A DNA stretch of 64,000 bases from contig JAMWFC010000011.1 of the NCBI GenBank assembly GCA_027475525.1, positions 169,246-233,245 of the forward strand, written 5' to 3'. How positions within the stretch are numbered: the first letter of the stretch is position 1; every line of letters starts with the position of its first letter. The DNA is from Macrolepiota albuminosa (Eukaryota > Basidiomycota > Agaricomycetes > Agaricales > Agaricaceae). The notes under the pieces were generated by a model. The model made no database searches. It saw only the letters and a program-made list of their open reading frames with translations, and was not told the DNA's origin. The translations under genes were made by a program, and so were the position numbers. This document shows, piece after piece, positions 21,660 through 32,639 of the stretch.

Positions 21660-22080
21660 ATCATTCTACATAGTTTATATATGCTATCACATTGAGCCAG
21701 GATCTGTTAAAGCATATCTTGCAGGAATCTGCAAACAATTAAAAATCTACTATTCAAATATTAAAGAGATTCAAAACTCTGGTCTTGTAAAGAACATGCT
21801 AGCAGGCTGCTTACAAATGAAATCATCTCCAATTAAAAGAAAGCTGCTCCTTTCTCAGGACCACTTTTTGCAAGTCATATACATGGCCACAGATTCATCA
21901 GACCATAACACTCTTCTCTTTATTACTCTTGTACTCACTGGCTTTTATGGCCTTCTGCACCTCAGCAAACTATGTTTGCCCAACAGCAAGGCATTAAGAA
22001 ACAACAGAAAAATCACTAAATTTCTGTTTGTTAAAGTTTTTGCTAATTGCTATGAATTTCTGTTCTGCTTTCAAAAATTG
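21660..22080 (+). pseudogene. DIRS2 tyrosine recombinase, N-terminal half
   Basis: In one frame: GSVKAYLAGICKQLK, then SSPIKRKLLLSQDHFLQV and TLVLTGFYGLLHLSKLCLP. This resembles the core-binding domain plus the first catalytic block of YR-element recombinases (GLLRLGE expected; the Arg is His here). The C-terminal block is found beyond M3 at 23,930-24,150, where GGTTYLAESGITPHFIQA appears twice as an imperfect direct repeat about 106 bp apart. Confidence 0.5.
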
Positions 22081-22088
22081 AATACTTA

Positions 22089-23694
22089 CAGTGGCTCAAA
22101 AAACTGTCCCAATGTTTCATACTTTTTGAAAGATGACATTGGCATGAAGGATGGGAAGTACATAAAATCCTAATTAAATCATGTAAAATACTATGGCATC
22201 GTAGCTACAAATTGAATCTAAGTTTATGTAATCGAGATCAAAACTGATGGAGCAATAGCCATTTTAAAATATTCACTCATTGGGACAGTTTTTTGAGCAT
22301 CTCTAATTTTAGTATCTAGTACTTTGTATGTCCTCTATTTGCTTTGATAACTGCTTGAATCCTTCTAGGCATGCTTTCTATTAGTCTTTGGCATACCTCT
22401 GGTGGTATTTCATCCCACTCCTTTGCAACCCTCTCCCATAATTCATGCACACCATAAGGAGGTGTTTCATACTGCCTAAGTTGCTCTTTGAGGTACTCCT
22501 AGAGATGTTCAATAGGGTTGAGATCAGGGGATTGGGCTGGCCACCAAAGGACATTAAAGTTGCTGTCCTCAAACCACTTGTCAGCCCTCTTGGAGTTGTG
22601 TTTGGAGTTATTGTCCTGTTGAAAGTAGTGGGCACCCTCCTCCATCTCCAACTTTTCAAAATTCTCCTTTGCTCCATCATCTAAAATTTCAGAGCACTGC
22701 TCTGCATTCATGATCCCCACCACCTCTACAAGCTTTTCTACCTCATTCCAACTCATACAGCCCCATACCATGAGATTATTCCCTCCTCCATGCTTCACAG
22801 TAGGTGTAGTTGTTCGGTCTGAAATGTCTTCTTCTTGTAGCTTCCACACATACTGCTTCCCATCTGACCCAATCCTGTTAATCTTTGTCTCATCTGTCCA
22901 CAACACCCTTTTCCAGTCCTCTATAGTCCAGTTCTGATGCTTCTGAGCCTATTTAAGCTGTAGTTGTCAATGTTTAGCTTTGAGCATAGGAACTTTTCTC
23001 TTGGTAGCAGACCAATACCCCTCCTCCTTCAACACATTCCAGACAGTCTTGGAAGAGACAGGGTTGAAAATGATGTTGTTGATAAAATTAGTGGCCTGGA
23101 CAGCTGTATCAAGTCTTCCAGTTGAGATTTGTCGAATAATAGCCTGTTTATCACATGGAGTAAGCTTAGCAGGACGGCCTCCAGGATGGTTTTCCTTGTC
23201 CATCTCCAACTCTCTACTAGTCCTCCCAGTAGTAGACTTCCCTAAACCAGTTTGAGCCCCAATCTGACCAGAGAATACCCTTAAGCAAGAAGAGAAGCAA
23301 CAGTAGAGTATTGTGCAGAAGGAATAGGTTTCATGATAGTGGTTGAAGGTCAAGATGTGGTTCAACCAGCTTGAACTACTCCCAAATATATCTAAACATG
23401 GTCACATGACTTTGTTTATATTCCCACATGCAACTTACTCTTTATTTCTGAGTAAAATAGGGATAAACCTGAAAAATTAGAGATGCTCAAAAAACTGTCC
23501 CAATGAGTGAATATTTTAAAATGGCTATTGCTCCATTGGTTTTGATCTTGATTACATAAACCTAGATTCATTTTGTAGCTACGATGCCATAGTATTTTAC
23601 ATGATTTAATCAGGATTTTACATACTTCCCATCCTTCATGCCAATGTCATCTTTCAAAAAGTATGAAACATTGGGACAGTTTTTTGAGCCACTG
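22089..23694 (-). mobile_element. M3: Tc1/mariner, transposase on minus strand
   Basis: Inverted termini CAGTGGCTCAAAAAACTG (22,089) and its complement (to 23,694), with TA on both sides. Each arm also holds an inner copy (CTCAAAAAACTGTCCC) in inverse orientation, about 190 bp further in. The right end is followed by a 77-bp duplication ending at 23,777. It is inserted in the DIRS2 recombinase. Confidence 0.9.
22316..23365 (-). pseudogene. M3 transposase, broken
   Basis: Same protein as M4. Reads IGAQTGLGKSTTGRTS, HPGGRPAKLTPCDKQAI, VLWTDETKINRI (first Asp), YFQQDNNSKHNSK (second Asp) and SPDLNPIEHL (Glu), giving the DD34E-type triad of Tc1-like enzymes, then ends with GHTKY. Stops after KAKH, near KAQKHQNW and after IEHL, and a frameshift in the N-terminal helix-turn-helix, make it inactive. 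Transposase cuts and pastes the element at TA sites. Confidence 0.85.
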
Positions 23695-23777
23695 TATTTT
23701 ACTTCCCATCCTTCATGCCAATGTCATCTTTCAAAAAGTATGAAACATTGGGACAGTTTTTTGAGCCACTGTATTTT
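23623..23777. repeat. 77-bp tandem duplication of the M3 right end
   Basis: Bases 23,623-23,700 recur 77 bp downstream, so the mariner right terminus appears twice. No second element is present. Confidence 0.9.
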
Positions 23778-24180
23778 CAAAGTCACAAATTTATTATTTT
23801 TAAATCTGACCATCAAACAGATTCCTTCAAGTTTTTTGTTATGTACCTTTACACGAGAGCTGCCAAATTCTCTTTATAGCATAAATGCTAGTTGCTAAGC
23901 AGTAGGGAGCATCTGATATGAACTTTCTTCATTAACAGGCTACAGCACTTCTTTCCAATACCTATTGTAGACCAGTCCATGCAAGCAGGAGGAACAACTT
24001 ACTTAGCAGAATCTGGCATTACACCACATTTTATACAGGCAGGCTATGGTGCTTCTTCTTGACAATCATTGCAGGCCAGTCCATGCAAGCAGGAGGAACA
24101 ACTTACCTAGCAGAATCTGGCATTGCACCACATCTTATACAGGCTGCAGGCCACTGGTCCTCAAAGGCTTTTTAGTGACA

Positions 24181-25051
24181 CATTAGGAAGAACCTGATTT
24201 TGATTCACACTATGGCTTCCTGTTGAACAAATTCTTGATGCTGTTACATTACCTTTTTTTTTTTAAAAAAAAAAGAAACTCATTATTGAAAAAATGTTAA
24301 TTATTGAAAAAAATCTCTTTCCTATTCTCCTTTGTGCCTTTATCTAATTGTTCTACTCAAATTAATACAACATTGGTGAACAGGCAGCAAAAAACAACTT
24401 GTATTAATTGTACAAATACTTATACATGTGTTGTAGTTGAGACAGGCATTGTAGCCCTCTCAACAGTGCTCTTACTTGGTAAAGCTATCAACTTAAGTGA
24501 GGTCATTGCAGGCCTCAAATCTGCAATAATGGACAACATATGCAAAACATAAAAATAAAATTCTCATTTTTTTCTTTTTTTCTGTTTGCACAACATTGCC
24601 ACCAATGTCATGCAACTGAGCTATAGCTGGTATATCTTGAGCCTAATTACTAGTTACATTGAGAACCTGTCATACACCTCAATTAAGGGACTCAGATTGC
24701 CTTGGATGCTCAGAATCTTTTTGTCAAAATCTCAAAAATTCCATTTGGCTGAGCCTCAAATCCACAATATTATGGGTAGAAATATGCAAGAGAATAAGTC
24801 CTCAGATGTCTCGACAAGTGATGTGAAGACAGCTTTATTAACCTGTAGAATTACGCAAGAGAATAAGTCTCAGGTATAAGTAAGTAACTGTAAGTAAAGA
24901 TAAGCTTATGGAGCAACGCACTCTCAGATGTCTCGACAAGTGATGTGAAGACAGCTGAGGGGTGAGTTTTGATATGATGAGATATACGTAAAAAGAAAAT
25001 AAAGTTTGACGGATAAAGAATAACAAATATACCCAGTAGTGGCGGCGGTGG
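24181..25051. other. AT-rich non-coding stretch
   Basis: No supported gene. A short A/T run lies at 24,255-24,275. A 33-bp sequence (CTCAGATGTCTCGACAAGTG and onward) occurs at about 24,801 and 24,926, and GCAAGAGAATAAGTC at about 24,787 and 24,851. It may be the terminal region of DIRS2 or of an unrecognised element; LTR1070 copy 3 is inserted at its right end. Confidence 0.4.
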
Positions 25052-26121
25052 TGATAGGCTTCTACTTGGACTGAGCGCATCAAGGGATACACTACAGGTC
25101 TATGGACACAGGCTATACTCGAGACCCTAGCGATCCTCTTGGACATAGGAAACCACGGTTCTTAGCGCTCAATTATAGGTGCTGGTTATCAGTCTGAACT
25201 ACCATGACCAGGCCTTCAGCATATACCATTTATTGACCTTGGAGGATTAGGAGACCAAGGACTCAGGGCGCTAGCACAATGGCGGGGACATGACTTTGAC
25301 CAAACCCTGATTAGTTCCATAAAAGGGTTAGCATTAGGTGCTGCCATTGGACGAGGCACTTTAATCAGAAGTCTAAAGAATCAGCAGCAACGGAACAGAA
25401 TATACTCTAGCCCGACATTCTATTCATCAAAAATTGATACTAGATTTAGTGCCAGCAGCAGAACTCACAGCGTCTGTCGAGGATTTTCTGACCATACCCT
25501 GCCAAGGCCTGGCCAATCGGAATTACACTAAAAAGTGAGCAGACTCCTACAAAAGTTTAAGTCAAGTTTGGAGTCGCTGTGGCCAATGAGCTATAATGCC
25601 ATTGGTTGCCGTTGCCCTATGTGTACCGGTCGCTGTTGACAGGTCGCCATTAGCTACAACTACAAAGAGAGGCGCTAATTGGTAGCGCCGCTAATGGACT
25701 CATTTTAAAAATATAATAGCGCATAGTATAAAAAATAACTACTTTGGATGTACATAGCAACAAATCGTAACCTCTTGAGCACCCAAGTTACCCTTAGTGT
25801 TCAAATCGCGCTAGCTGGCTCAAACTTTGTCACTAAGTTGGGCGCTAGCCTCATTTATTCTGTCTTCGTCATTTCTGGTGCCACCTATGGGCACACTATG
25901 CTGCGCTACTCGCTTTTTCTTCTATATCTTTGTGTAAACTACGACGCTTACCGTTTGCCAGGTAGTGCACAAGGCGCTATCATCTAGCGCGTCATTTCAT
26001 CACCTTTGCTCAAGCACACTGGGACTCTGTCGGGACTCCTCATAACTATGCATGCCAAGCGCTGGAGACAGCGTTGTATTGCGTATACATCCAGCGCACC
26101 CAACTACAGTTGGCATCATCA
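25052..26121 (+). mobile_element. LTR1070 solo LTR, copy 3
   Basis: 1,070 bp from TGATAGGCTTCTACT to GGCATCATCA, flanked by GTGG (25,048-25,051) and GCGG (26,122-26,125), a 4-bp duplication with one transition. It is the cleanest uninterrupted copy. TATA-type box AGTATAAAAAATAAC near 25,727. At least ten AGCGC/GCGCT motifs are retained. Confidence 0.8.
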
Positions 26122-26125
26122 GCGG

Positions 26126-26752
26126 CAGTGCGAAATACAAATAAGGAAACATACAACAAAAAATGAAACTGTCGATTGGCAATGTCTAGTTCCAACATCA
26201 CAGACAAAGTTTGCATGATCAGAGGCCTCAAATCTACAAAGTTGGGACTGAGATTTGGTCAAAATTTCCCCTCAAATCGGCTATTTCACGGAAAAGGTTT
26301 CTCAGGAGCTTCCCAGATCCTCTACACATTGAAAGGAGTGATCTATTACTACAGTAACAGTCACTTTTCTAGTTGATTCACATCATAGCTTAACAAGGTG
26401 TATGGTATTATGTTGGTGACTAGATAGAGAATGATAAATAAAAATGGTACATTACATACCACTGTCTGTCATCATGTGGAACAAGAGGCAATTCTGACCA
26501 TCTATGTTAGAGCAGATTTAATCATAAGCAATGGTTACCATTGACAGAGACCTTACTGACAATCTCAATCTCAGTTTAATACGAAGCTGCCAGTGTCGGT
26601 AGGAAAGGAGAAACTTGAAGAGGAGAAAAAGAGAGGAGGAAACTTAATGAAGGTGTGCTAAGTGATGTGGAAAAGAAACAATTTGATTTCTTGAGTCCGG
26701 TACTGTTCTCCATGATTGGTTTCTCCCTTGTAAGAGAGAGAAAGGCCAAAGA
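26126..26752. other. Spacer between LTR1070 copy 3 and DIRS1
   Basis: No gene seen. It probably includes the right-hand non-coding end of DIRS1, because the recombinase stop lies at about 26,753. Confidence 0.4.
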
Positions 26753-27844
26753 TCAAGCCATAGATGAGAAGTCCCGCAGTGCTGGAGGCTCAAAAGGGGC
26801 TAGATGAGGGTAGGCCAAGTGAAGGAGAGAGGAGAGGTGGAGCATCTGGACAGGATCATTTTCAATATAAAGTTTATAAGAATCACTCTGCCAGCGGCCG
26901 AGGAGCTGGATCTTGTAGTCAGAGTATCCAGCCACTGCTGCTGCTGAGGCTGCGCCACGGCAGAAGCTGTGGCCAGCATAGGGGCCTGGATCAATGCCTG
27001 CCAGGGCCAGAGCGTCGCAGACTGTTTTGACAAAAAGGATGTATGAGAGGGCCGCTCCATCTGGCTGCTCAAAGAGCGGTGTGCTGTCGACGCGAGGGAG
27101 CTCTATGTACATCCTTTTGAGGGCAGCGACTGGGCAGGAGGGACGGCCAGGTGCCGTGGCGGCCATGACCATGACGCCTTTCCTGAATGGGTTGGTTTTG
27201 GAGGCTGGGAGGGTGAGCTGGACGTGAGTGGCGTTGGCGAAGTCAGGCAAGAACTAGATGGAACCACGGGAAAGGTTAAGGCTTGCATTGTACTTGCCAT
27301 TCTTGCTGACCATGAACTCCCCGCTCCGCAAGAGCCCGGAGTAGGTGAGGCAGCATGCTGCATAGACTGAGGTGTGGCCTGGCGTGGTGCCCAGCTGAAG
27401 CTGTGCAAGCAATGTGTTGAGTATTGGGAGTGTGACTGGCTGGACCAGGCATCGTTCGTGCTCACCATGGAAGTGTTTGATGCCGCGAAGCAAGCACTGG
27501 ACCATGGGAGATTTGAGGGCTGTGAAGGATTGGTCTGTGTCGACATGGAGGGAACATACTGATGCCAAGTAGGCCTTAATCATCTTGGGCTGAACTTGGG
27601 GGCCGAGACTCGCAACCCAGGACAGGACTGCGTGTTGTGAGGCCGGGAAAATGGAACTGTCCGGGTTATAGAGGCCATTGAGTTGGACATGGAGGATAAA
27701 TTGGCGCTGTCCTGTGGCGTAGGTGCACCACGTGCTGGCCGCAAGCCCATGCCAAAGATAAAAAGCAATGGTCTTGGGGTGCTGAGGGTTGTGGTCGTAC
27801 CACCAAGCCAGAGGTGCTTCAAGGTGGGTGCCTGGTTGAGCCAA
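26753..27844 (-). pseudogene. DIRS1 tyrosine recombinase
   Basis: From 27,844: core-binding domain (WHGLAASTWCTYATGQRQF, YLASVCSLHVD), then CLTYSGLLRSGEF (catalytic Arg I), a TAG at 27,254-27,256, and after it LPASKTNPFRKG and YAGHSFCRGAASAAA ... QLLGRWQSDSYKLYIE. Arg I, the box-II His, the Trp region and the nucleophile Tyr are present, but the box-II Arg (H-x-x-R) is Cys, encoded TGC, one CpG transition from CGC. With the stop this predicts an inactive enzyme. It would join the circular cDNA to the target by strand exchange. Confidence 0.8.
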
Positions 27845-29539
27845 GGAGCAATGGAGAACATGCGAGTGTAAGCAAAGCGGGAAGCTGCGTCAGCAATCAA
27901 ATTAACAGCAGAGGGGAGCCACTCAGAAGAAAAAGAAAAATTGAGATGACAGGCCAGGGCTATCATATCCTTTATGAGACGCATGGTTCCTTGAGATCGT
28001 ATGGAGGTGTTGGGTATAGCGTTGAAGACGGCCTCGTTGTCAACGTGAAACACGACGTGGCAGCCTCAAAACTGTTCCCCCCAGCAGAGTATGGCCTGCA
28101 CAACGGCCAGCATCTCCTTCACCTGGATGTGCGCTTTGCGCAGGCAGCGAGGGCAGCGAGCTGAGAACCACTCTACGCCAAAGTGTCCCCCCAACCCTTT
28201 CGACCCACTGGTGTCAGTGAATACATTGAGGCGGCGGCAGTCTGGCGAGATGAAGCGGATGCCATTCTATAGCGGCGTGACCGTGCACCACCAATCGATG
28301 TCGTGGCATGCTGGGCCAGGAATGTGGTGTCTGGTGAATGGGCCGGAGAGAAACAATGCAGAGAAGTCGTACAGACTCCGGATGAAAGCGCGCGACATGG
28401 GGATGACTTGTGAGGTAAACTGTAAGTAGCCTGTTAGTTTGTCGAGGTCGTGCTTAGTGCAGGTTCTGTGCTTGCGCCATGCTGCTGTGAGCTCCCGTAA
28501 GAAGTCGAGCTTGTCAGCTGGGAGTCGAACTTCCATGGCGCACAAATCAAGTTCCAGGCCCAGGAACTCGACCGTGGTATTCGGGCTGAAAGCGGAGGCC
28601 GAGCTGGGTGCCGAGGTCAAGGGTCCACAAGAGGGAACATTGGACGAGGAAGGCAGGGATGCGGGGAGGGAAGATGCTGAGGAAGTCATTGAGGTAGTGA
28701 CGAATACACGCAGGAATATTGCGCTGAAGGATCCAGTGCAGAGCCTCAGCAAATAGATTGAATATATATGGCGCCAAGCGTGCACTGAATGCAAGGATGA
28801 GGTTGTGGTAGAATTTGCCTGCCCATTCAAAGCCCAGGAGCGGCCAGTCGTCCTGGCAAACAGGAATGTGGCGGAATGCAGATTCCAGATCCAGTTTAAG
28901 CATCAAGGAGCCCAGTCCTGACACAACGAGGTCAAGTATAGCACGATCAATCATGTTGTAGACGATCAAGGCCTCGGAGTCTGCAATCCCGTCATTGACT
29001 GAGCTCCCCTCTGGCCACGAGCGGTGGTGTATGCAGCAAATTTTGTTCGAGCATTTGCATATGACGGCCCCGATAGGCAATGCATGGTAGTTGAGGAAGG
29101 GAGGGCAGGAAAAGGAGCCCAGGGTGCGCCCAGCGGCAACCTGCTTGGCAATGTCGCACGATAGCGCTGAAACGGTTGCAGGGTTTGCAAGTGCGGACTT
29201 AAGGTTGTGGCAGGATTGACTTAACGTACGGTCCCCTGCAAAGCCGATGTCGGCACCAATGTGTATTATTTGATTAATTGTACGTACTAGAGAGATGTCT
29301 GGATACTTGCGTAGGTAGTATGACCAAGCCTGCACATCTAGAGAGGAGTCGACGTGCGCCAGGTGTGAGATGTCATGCAGAGAGGCATTGGCGTGAGGGT
29401 CCATGTTAGGACGTAAGGGAGGGAGGGGAAGGTTATTGACGAGAGGAACCAGTGGAGAAAAACCGAAAGACGGAGACGTGCCCAAGAGTTGGCCTGGGCG
29501 AGGCGGAGGGGCATTGGGACGGCTGCTCACCCAGCCCAC
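27580..29539 (-). pseudogene. DIRS1 reverse transcriptase and RNase H
   Basis: RT from 29,539: LRKYPDISLVRTINQIIHIG, then GSSVNDGI, KLDLESAFRHIPV, WPLLGFEWAGKFYHN and SARLAPYIFNLFAEALHW. The catalytic box reads RHYLNDFLSIF near 28,700, with Asn for the first Asp of YLDD (CTC-AAT, from CTC-GAT by a CpG change). A frame change follows, then VEFLGLELD and LTGYLQFTSQVIP. RNase H ends with VFHVDNEAVFNAI ... LPSAVNLIADAASRF before the recombinase. RT copies the element RNA. Confidence 0.8.
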
Positions 29540-29569
29540 TGGCTAATTCTTGTGCTGGTGCTTGCTGTG

Positions 29570-29866
29570 GTCTGGCTTGCCACAAGTGGCACAAGTGTGC
29601 GGTCGGCCCCAAGGACATGGGTTGGTCAGACATCTCCCGTCGTTGAACTTTCTGCCCAGCTAGTTTGGGCTGCTGGTGCTTTTTGAAGCTTTTGACCTGG
29701 ATGGCGCTGCCTTGCGGTGTGCATAGATGTGCTCGGAAAGGAGGTCATTGTCCCACCAGTCCCATTGGGAGTAGTCACCTGCGGCCATCTCTGTGCGGCA
29801 ACGGTTGAAGAATATGGCATGATAATCATATACCGCTGCCCATTCGTACTCGGCCATGAGTTTCAC
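29570..29866 (-). pseudogene. DIRS1 Gag-like N-terminal piece with Cys/His cluster
   Basis: One minus-strand frame reads EYEWAAVYDYHAIFFNRC and HIYAHRKAAP, another reads HTCATCGKPDHSKHQH just before a TAG. The C-x2-C-x4-H-x4-H arrangement is a zinc-binding pattern expected of a nucleic-acid-binding Gag. The two pieces are in different frames, so a frameshift or an intron lies between. Confidence 0.5.
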
Positions 29867-29887
29867 AAGGTGGGTGGTGTACCATGA

Positions 29888-30215
29888 AAATTCACCACTT
29901 TTGTTCAGTCACCAAAACCCGCTACTACAGTAGCTGGAATATCCGCACTAGCTCGCTAATGCTAACAAGATGTCTCAAAAATGTGTGGTGTCTCTCGAAT
30001 CCCGCTTCACTGTGCCCTGTCAAATATTGCGTCCTCAGGTCTTTGAGGAAGAGATGGCAAGTCCGGATAGATATTGTCCGACTTCTCTGCTTATGAGGAT
30101 CTATACAGCTATTAAAACTCGAGTGTGCATGGGGACGGAGGTATGGAACTTTAGACTCAAGCTCGGAGGCCAACACAATATATCGTGGGTGATTCTGAAT
30201 CATTAACAAGTCATG
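29888..30215. other. Upstream flank of the 30.2-kb gene
   Basis: The plus frame shared with the next gene has an open stretch (MSQKCVVSLESRF onward from 29,970) closed by a TAA at 30,204-30,206. No known domain. It may be a 5' exon or a decayed part of the same gene. Confidence 0.3.
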
Positions 30216-31203
30216 ATGCATTCTCAATACTCTTTAGTAACGCCGGAACTTCGCCGTATGTTTGAGTCGGGTCTCTGGGCTTTACTTCCAATGGATGAAA
30301 ATTTGCTTGATTCTATCATTAACTTGGATTTTACTCTTGAAGAGCCGATCGAGGTGCGTATTCCTAACATTATCAATGTCCCGACACAAAATGAGTTCCG
30401 CTAGACTCTATACATGGACAAAGACTTGTTTGAATACACCTTTGTTCCTCTGCCTGGCATGGAGGGCACTATCGCTCGCCTCGACGGTAGTGACGGCCTG
30501 CCACACGAGCACTTGTTCCCTTATACAACTTTGCCAGTTCTACGCCTACACGTACACCCACACTATGTTATGGTCGACCTGTATCAGAAGATTATGAAAC
30601 ATGAGCACTTCATACGCCGAATAGATAAAGACAAGGGATACAGACCATATTATTTGAAATACTTCGAATCTGATCTTTCATGTCGATGCGCCTACCGGAT
30701 GTGGGAGCGATGGGATGTCCCTCCAGACTTCATTCTGAATCCAAGCTCTAATGCTCAGACATTATCGAGCGGTGAACAACTAAAACTTCGTCCGGGAGCT
30801 TTTGCTTGGGACGTTGATGAAGTTGGGTTAGGACCTGCAGATTCCGCCACGTACATACTCGACCGTGAGGATGGAGAGGACAGCTCTGATGACCAAGACG
30901 AATACATTGTGGACGAAGCAGACTCTGTATTCCAGGCGCGGATGCGCCGCTGGGTTTCTGAAATCCAGCCTGGTCTGATTCCCCTAGAGCTCCAGGCAAA
31001 TAAAGTGGACGCCATAGAAGTAGATGTAGCGGAGGTATCAGAGGATCAGCCAGACATGGACACAGGATCATCGACAAGGGTCATCGATTCATCACCCAGC
31101 GCCCACAAATGTAACAGCGGGCGGAAGCGCATTCCTCAAAGGCGTCGACCTTCTCGGGATAAGTTTAATGGGCAGTCGCGACGACGAAGGCGCGGTGTTT
31201 AAA
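30216..31203 (+). pseudogene. Unrecognised host-like protein, one in-frame stop
   Basis: ATG at 30,216 opens MHSQYSLVTPELRRMFESGLWALLP, stopped by TAG at 30,402-30,404. The same frame resumes with YMDKDLFEYTFVPLPG and HPHYVMVDLYQKI, then CAYRMWERW, an acidic stretch (DREDGEDSSDDQDE) and an Arg-rich tail (RRRRRGV). I do not recognise the family; the acidic-then-basic C-terminus suggests a nuclear protein. Codon use and CpG content look like host genes, not the CpG-poor repeats. Either the TAG is a real nonsense change or a short intron removes it; no good GT-AG pair was obvious there. Confidence 0.5.
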
Positions 31204-32639
31204 GCTTGTAGCAGGTTGAGCTTGAGAATAGGTTACGAAAACGCTACCGGATATTCTGGCCTTTTTGTGTCCTGCGGAGATACCGCAACCCTGACGATGG
31301 ATCTTATCCGACGATTGGTTATCGAGCTTGTTATCTCAGAACATTTGGCTTTGAATTTCTGGAAACATTCTGAGCCAGTCTATTTCCATCTGTACGCTCA
31401 TTCCTTGTACTCACGACGAGGGTTTCCCTGACACATTATATTTCTGACAGTACATATATTTGCAATGGTGTCTACGTTGTGCCTTCTGGCCCTTGTTGCC
31501 CCACAGCAGAAAGCAATAGAAGTCATGTTCTCTTAGGTATACAAACACGCACTGACACGTGAAGTACAATCTGATAATAATCGATTTTCTAAGTCAACTC
31601 TTGAACCTGGACCTTCAACGCATTATCCACGTCGTTCAGCTATGGGACCTAAGGTAGTCGACTGTTCGGACTATCTAGTCAGTCGGCAGATGCAGTCACT
31701 GCAAGTGCGACGACTGTTTCCACGTTCTTACTTATCGCTTTCCTGGTAAAAAAACGTTCAGTCAGAATATTTCTGACGAGGAAAATGTATCGAAGAAGGA
31801 CAATTTAGTTCATCTCGTCACACCTAAAAAAGTGAATCATGATGGCAAAATCCATGTCAACCTCAACAGAAGAAAGCTATGGTAGATGCGCTACATGCAG
31901 CAGCACCCGAATTTGGATTTGTGGACCCAAATCGTGGGTTTTGTCTCGTGTCTCTAATGACCGATTTCTCTACTCTTCAGACGTGTCACGTAATTACCAA
32001 AGGCATTGTTGGTAACGACGACGATAAAGTGAGCATGGCCCATGCTTTCAGAGCTGCATTTCCTGTTTTTTTGATACGACGATATCTAGATGACACACTT
32101 AGAATACGCCTGGGATTGGAGTACGATGAATTGAACTTTGTCCCCAATTCTACTGTTTTCACGTCACCCCAACGGCCCTGGGCAAAATATGTTATCTTAC
32201 CTATACATATGTACATACATCATCTTAACCAACAGACAAAACTACAGGGCAGCCACCATTATCAAAATCCAAACCGTCATAAGAATAAAGTTCAACATAA
32301 ATCACCATCCACGATCAATCAAAAGACGAAAACCTGCGCAGGCTTCCGAAAAACTCGAGCTATAGAAAAAGGTGTATATGTAAACATTTCACCAGAAAAT
32401 CGAGTAATTGCAAAGAAAGGAAAGAAAAAAATGGGACCAGGGACAATGAACCGCAGGGGTTGTTGTATATATACAACAACGAACCAACTGGGACAACTTA
32501 GATAAATTGATTGATTGATTGATGGTGAAGAGTCGGAGGGGTGCAGGGCAAGAGTAGAGTGGCAAGGCAAGGCAAGGTGAGGCAGGGGAAAGCGGGACAA
32601 GCGTCAAGTCAAGCGGTTCAACGTTCAACGTTCAACCAT
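31204..32639. other. Ambiguous host region with gene fragments
   Basis: Open pieces exist (31,168-31,431; a leader-like MVSTLCLLALVAP at 31,465; MVDALHAAAPEFGFV at 31,879 to about 32,230) but I could not join them into one gene or assign a family. From about 32,440 the sequence resembles the flank left of 45,800, the 3' side of the membrane-protein gene, so the paralogous segment begins about here. Confidence 0.35.

Larger units (their letters stand above)
19640..24180 (+). mobile_element. DIRS2: decayed YR (DIRS/Ngaro-like) retroelement split by mariner M3
   Basis: RT pieces at 19,660-20,600 and tyrosine-recombinase pieces at about 21,690-22,075 and 23,930-24,150 lie in the order expected for a YR element on the plus strand. 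M3 (22,089-23,694) separates the recombinase halves. AT-rich sequence between 20,600 and 21,690, including a TTTATTTTATTTTATAC-rich stretch, holds no readable gene. Terminal structures were not identified. Confidence 0.6.
26753..29887 (-). mobile_element. DIRS1: YR retroelement on the minus strand
   Basis: Order on the minus strand: Gag-like piece with a Cys/His cluster (29,570-29,866), reverse transcriptase (28,267-29,539), RNase H (27,580-28,266) and tyrosine recombinase (26,753-27,844). This is the layout of DIRS-like retroelements, which integrate with a tyrosine recombinase instead of a DDE integrase. Frames overlap and a few stops break it. It is GC-rich and better preserved than DIRS2 or YR3. 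Terminal and internal complementary repeats were not identified. Confidence 0.8.

Noticed and set aside
23930..24150. Repeat of the GGAGGAACAAC recombinase segment as a 77-bp seam
   Set aside because: Spacing is about 106 bp and the copies are diverged; it is an old internal duplication.
24787..24960. Direct repeats (CTCAGATGTC type) as a further assembly seam
   Set aside because: Spacing is about 125 bp and the match only about 33 bp, unlike the exact 77-bp cases.
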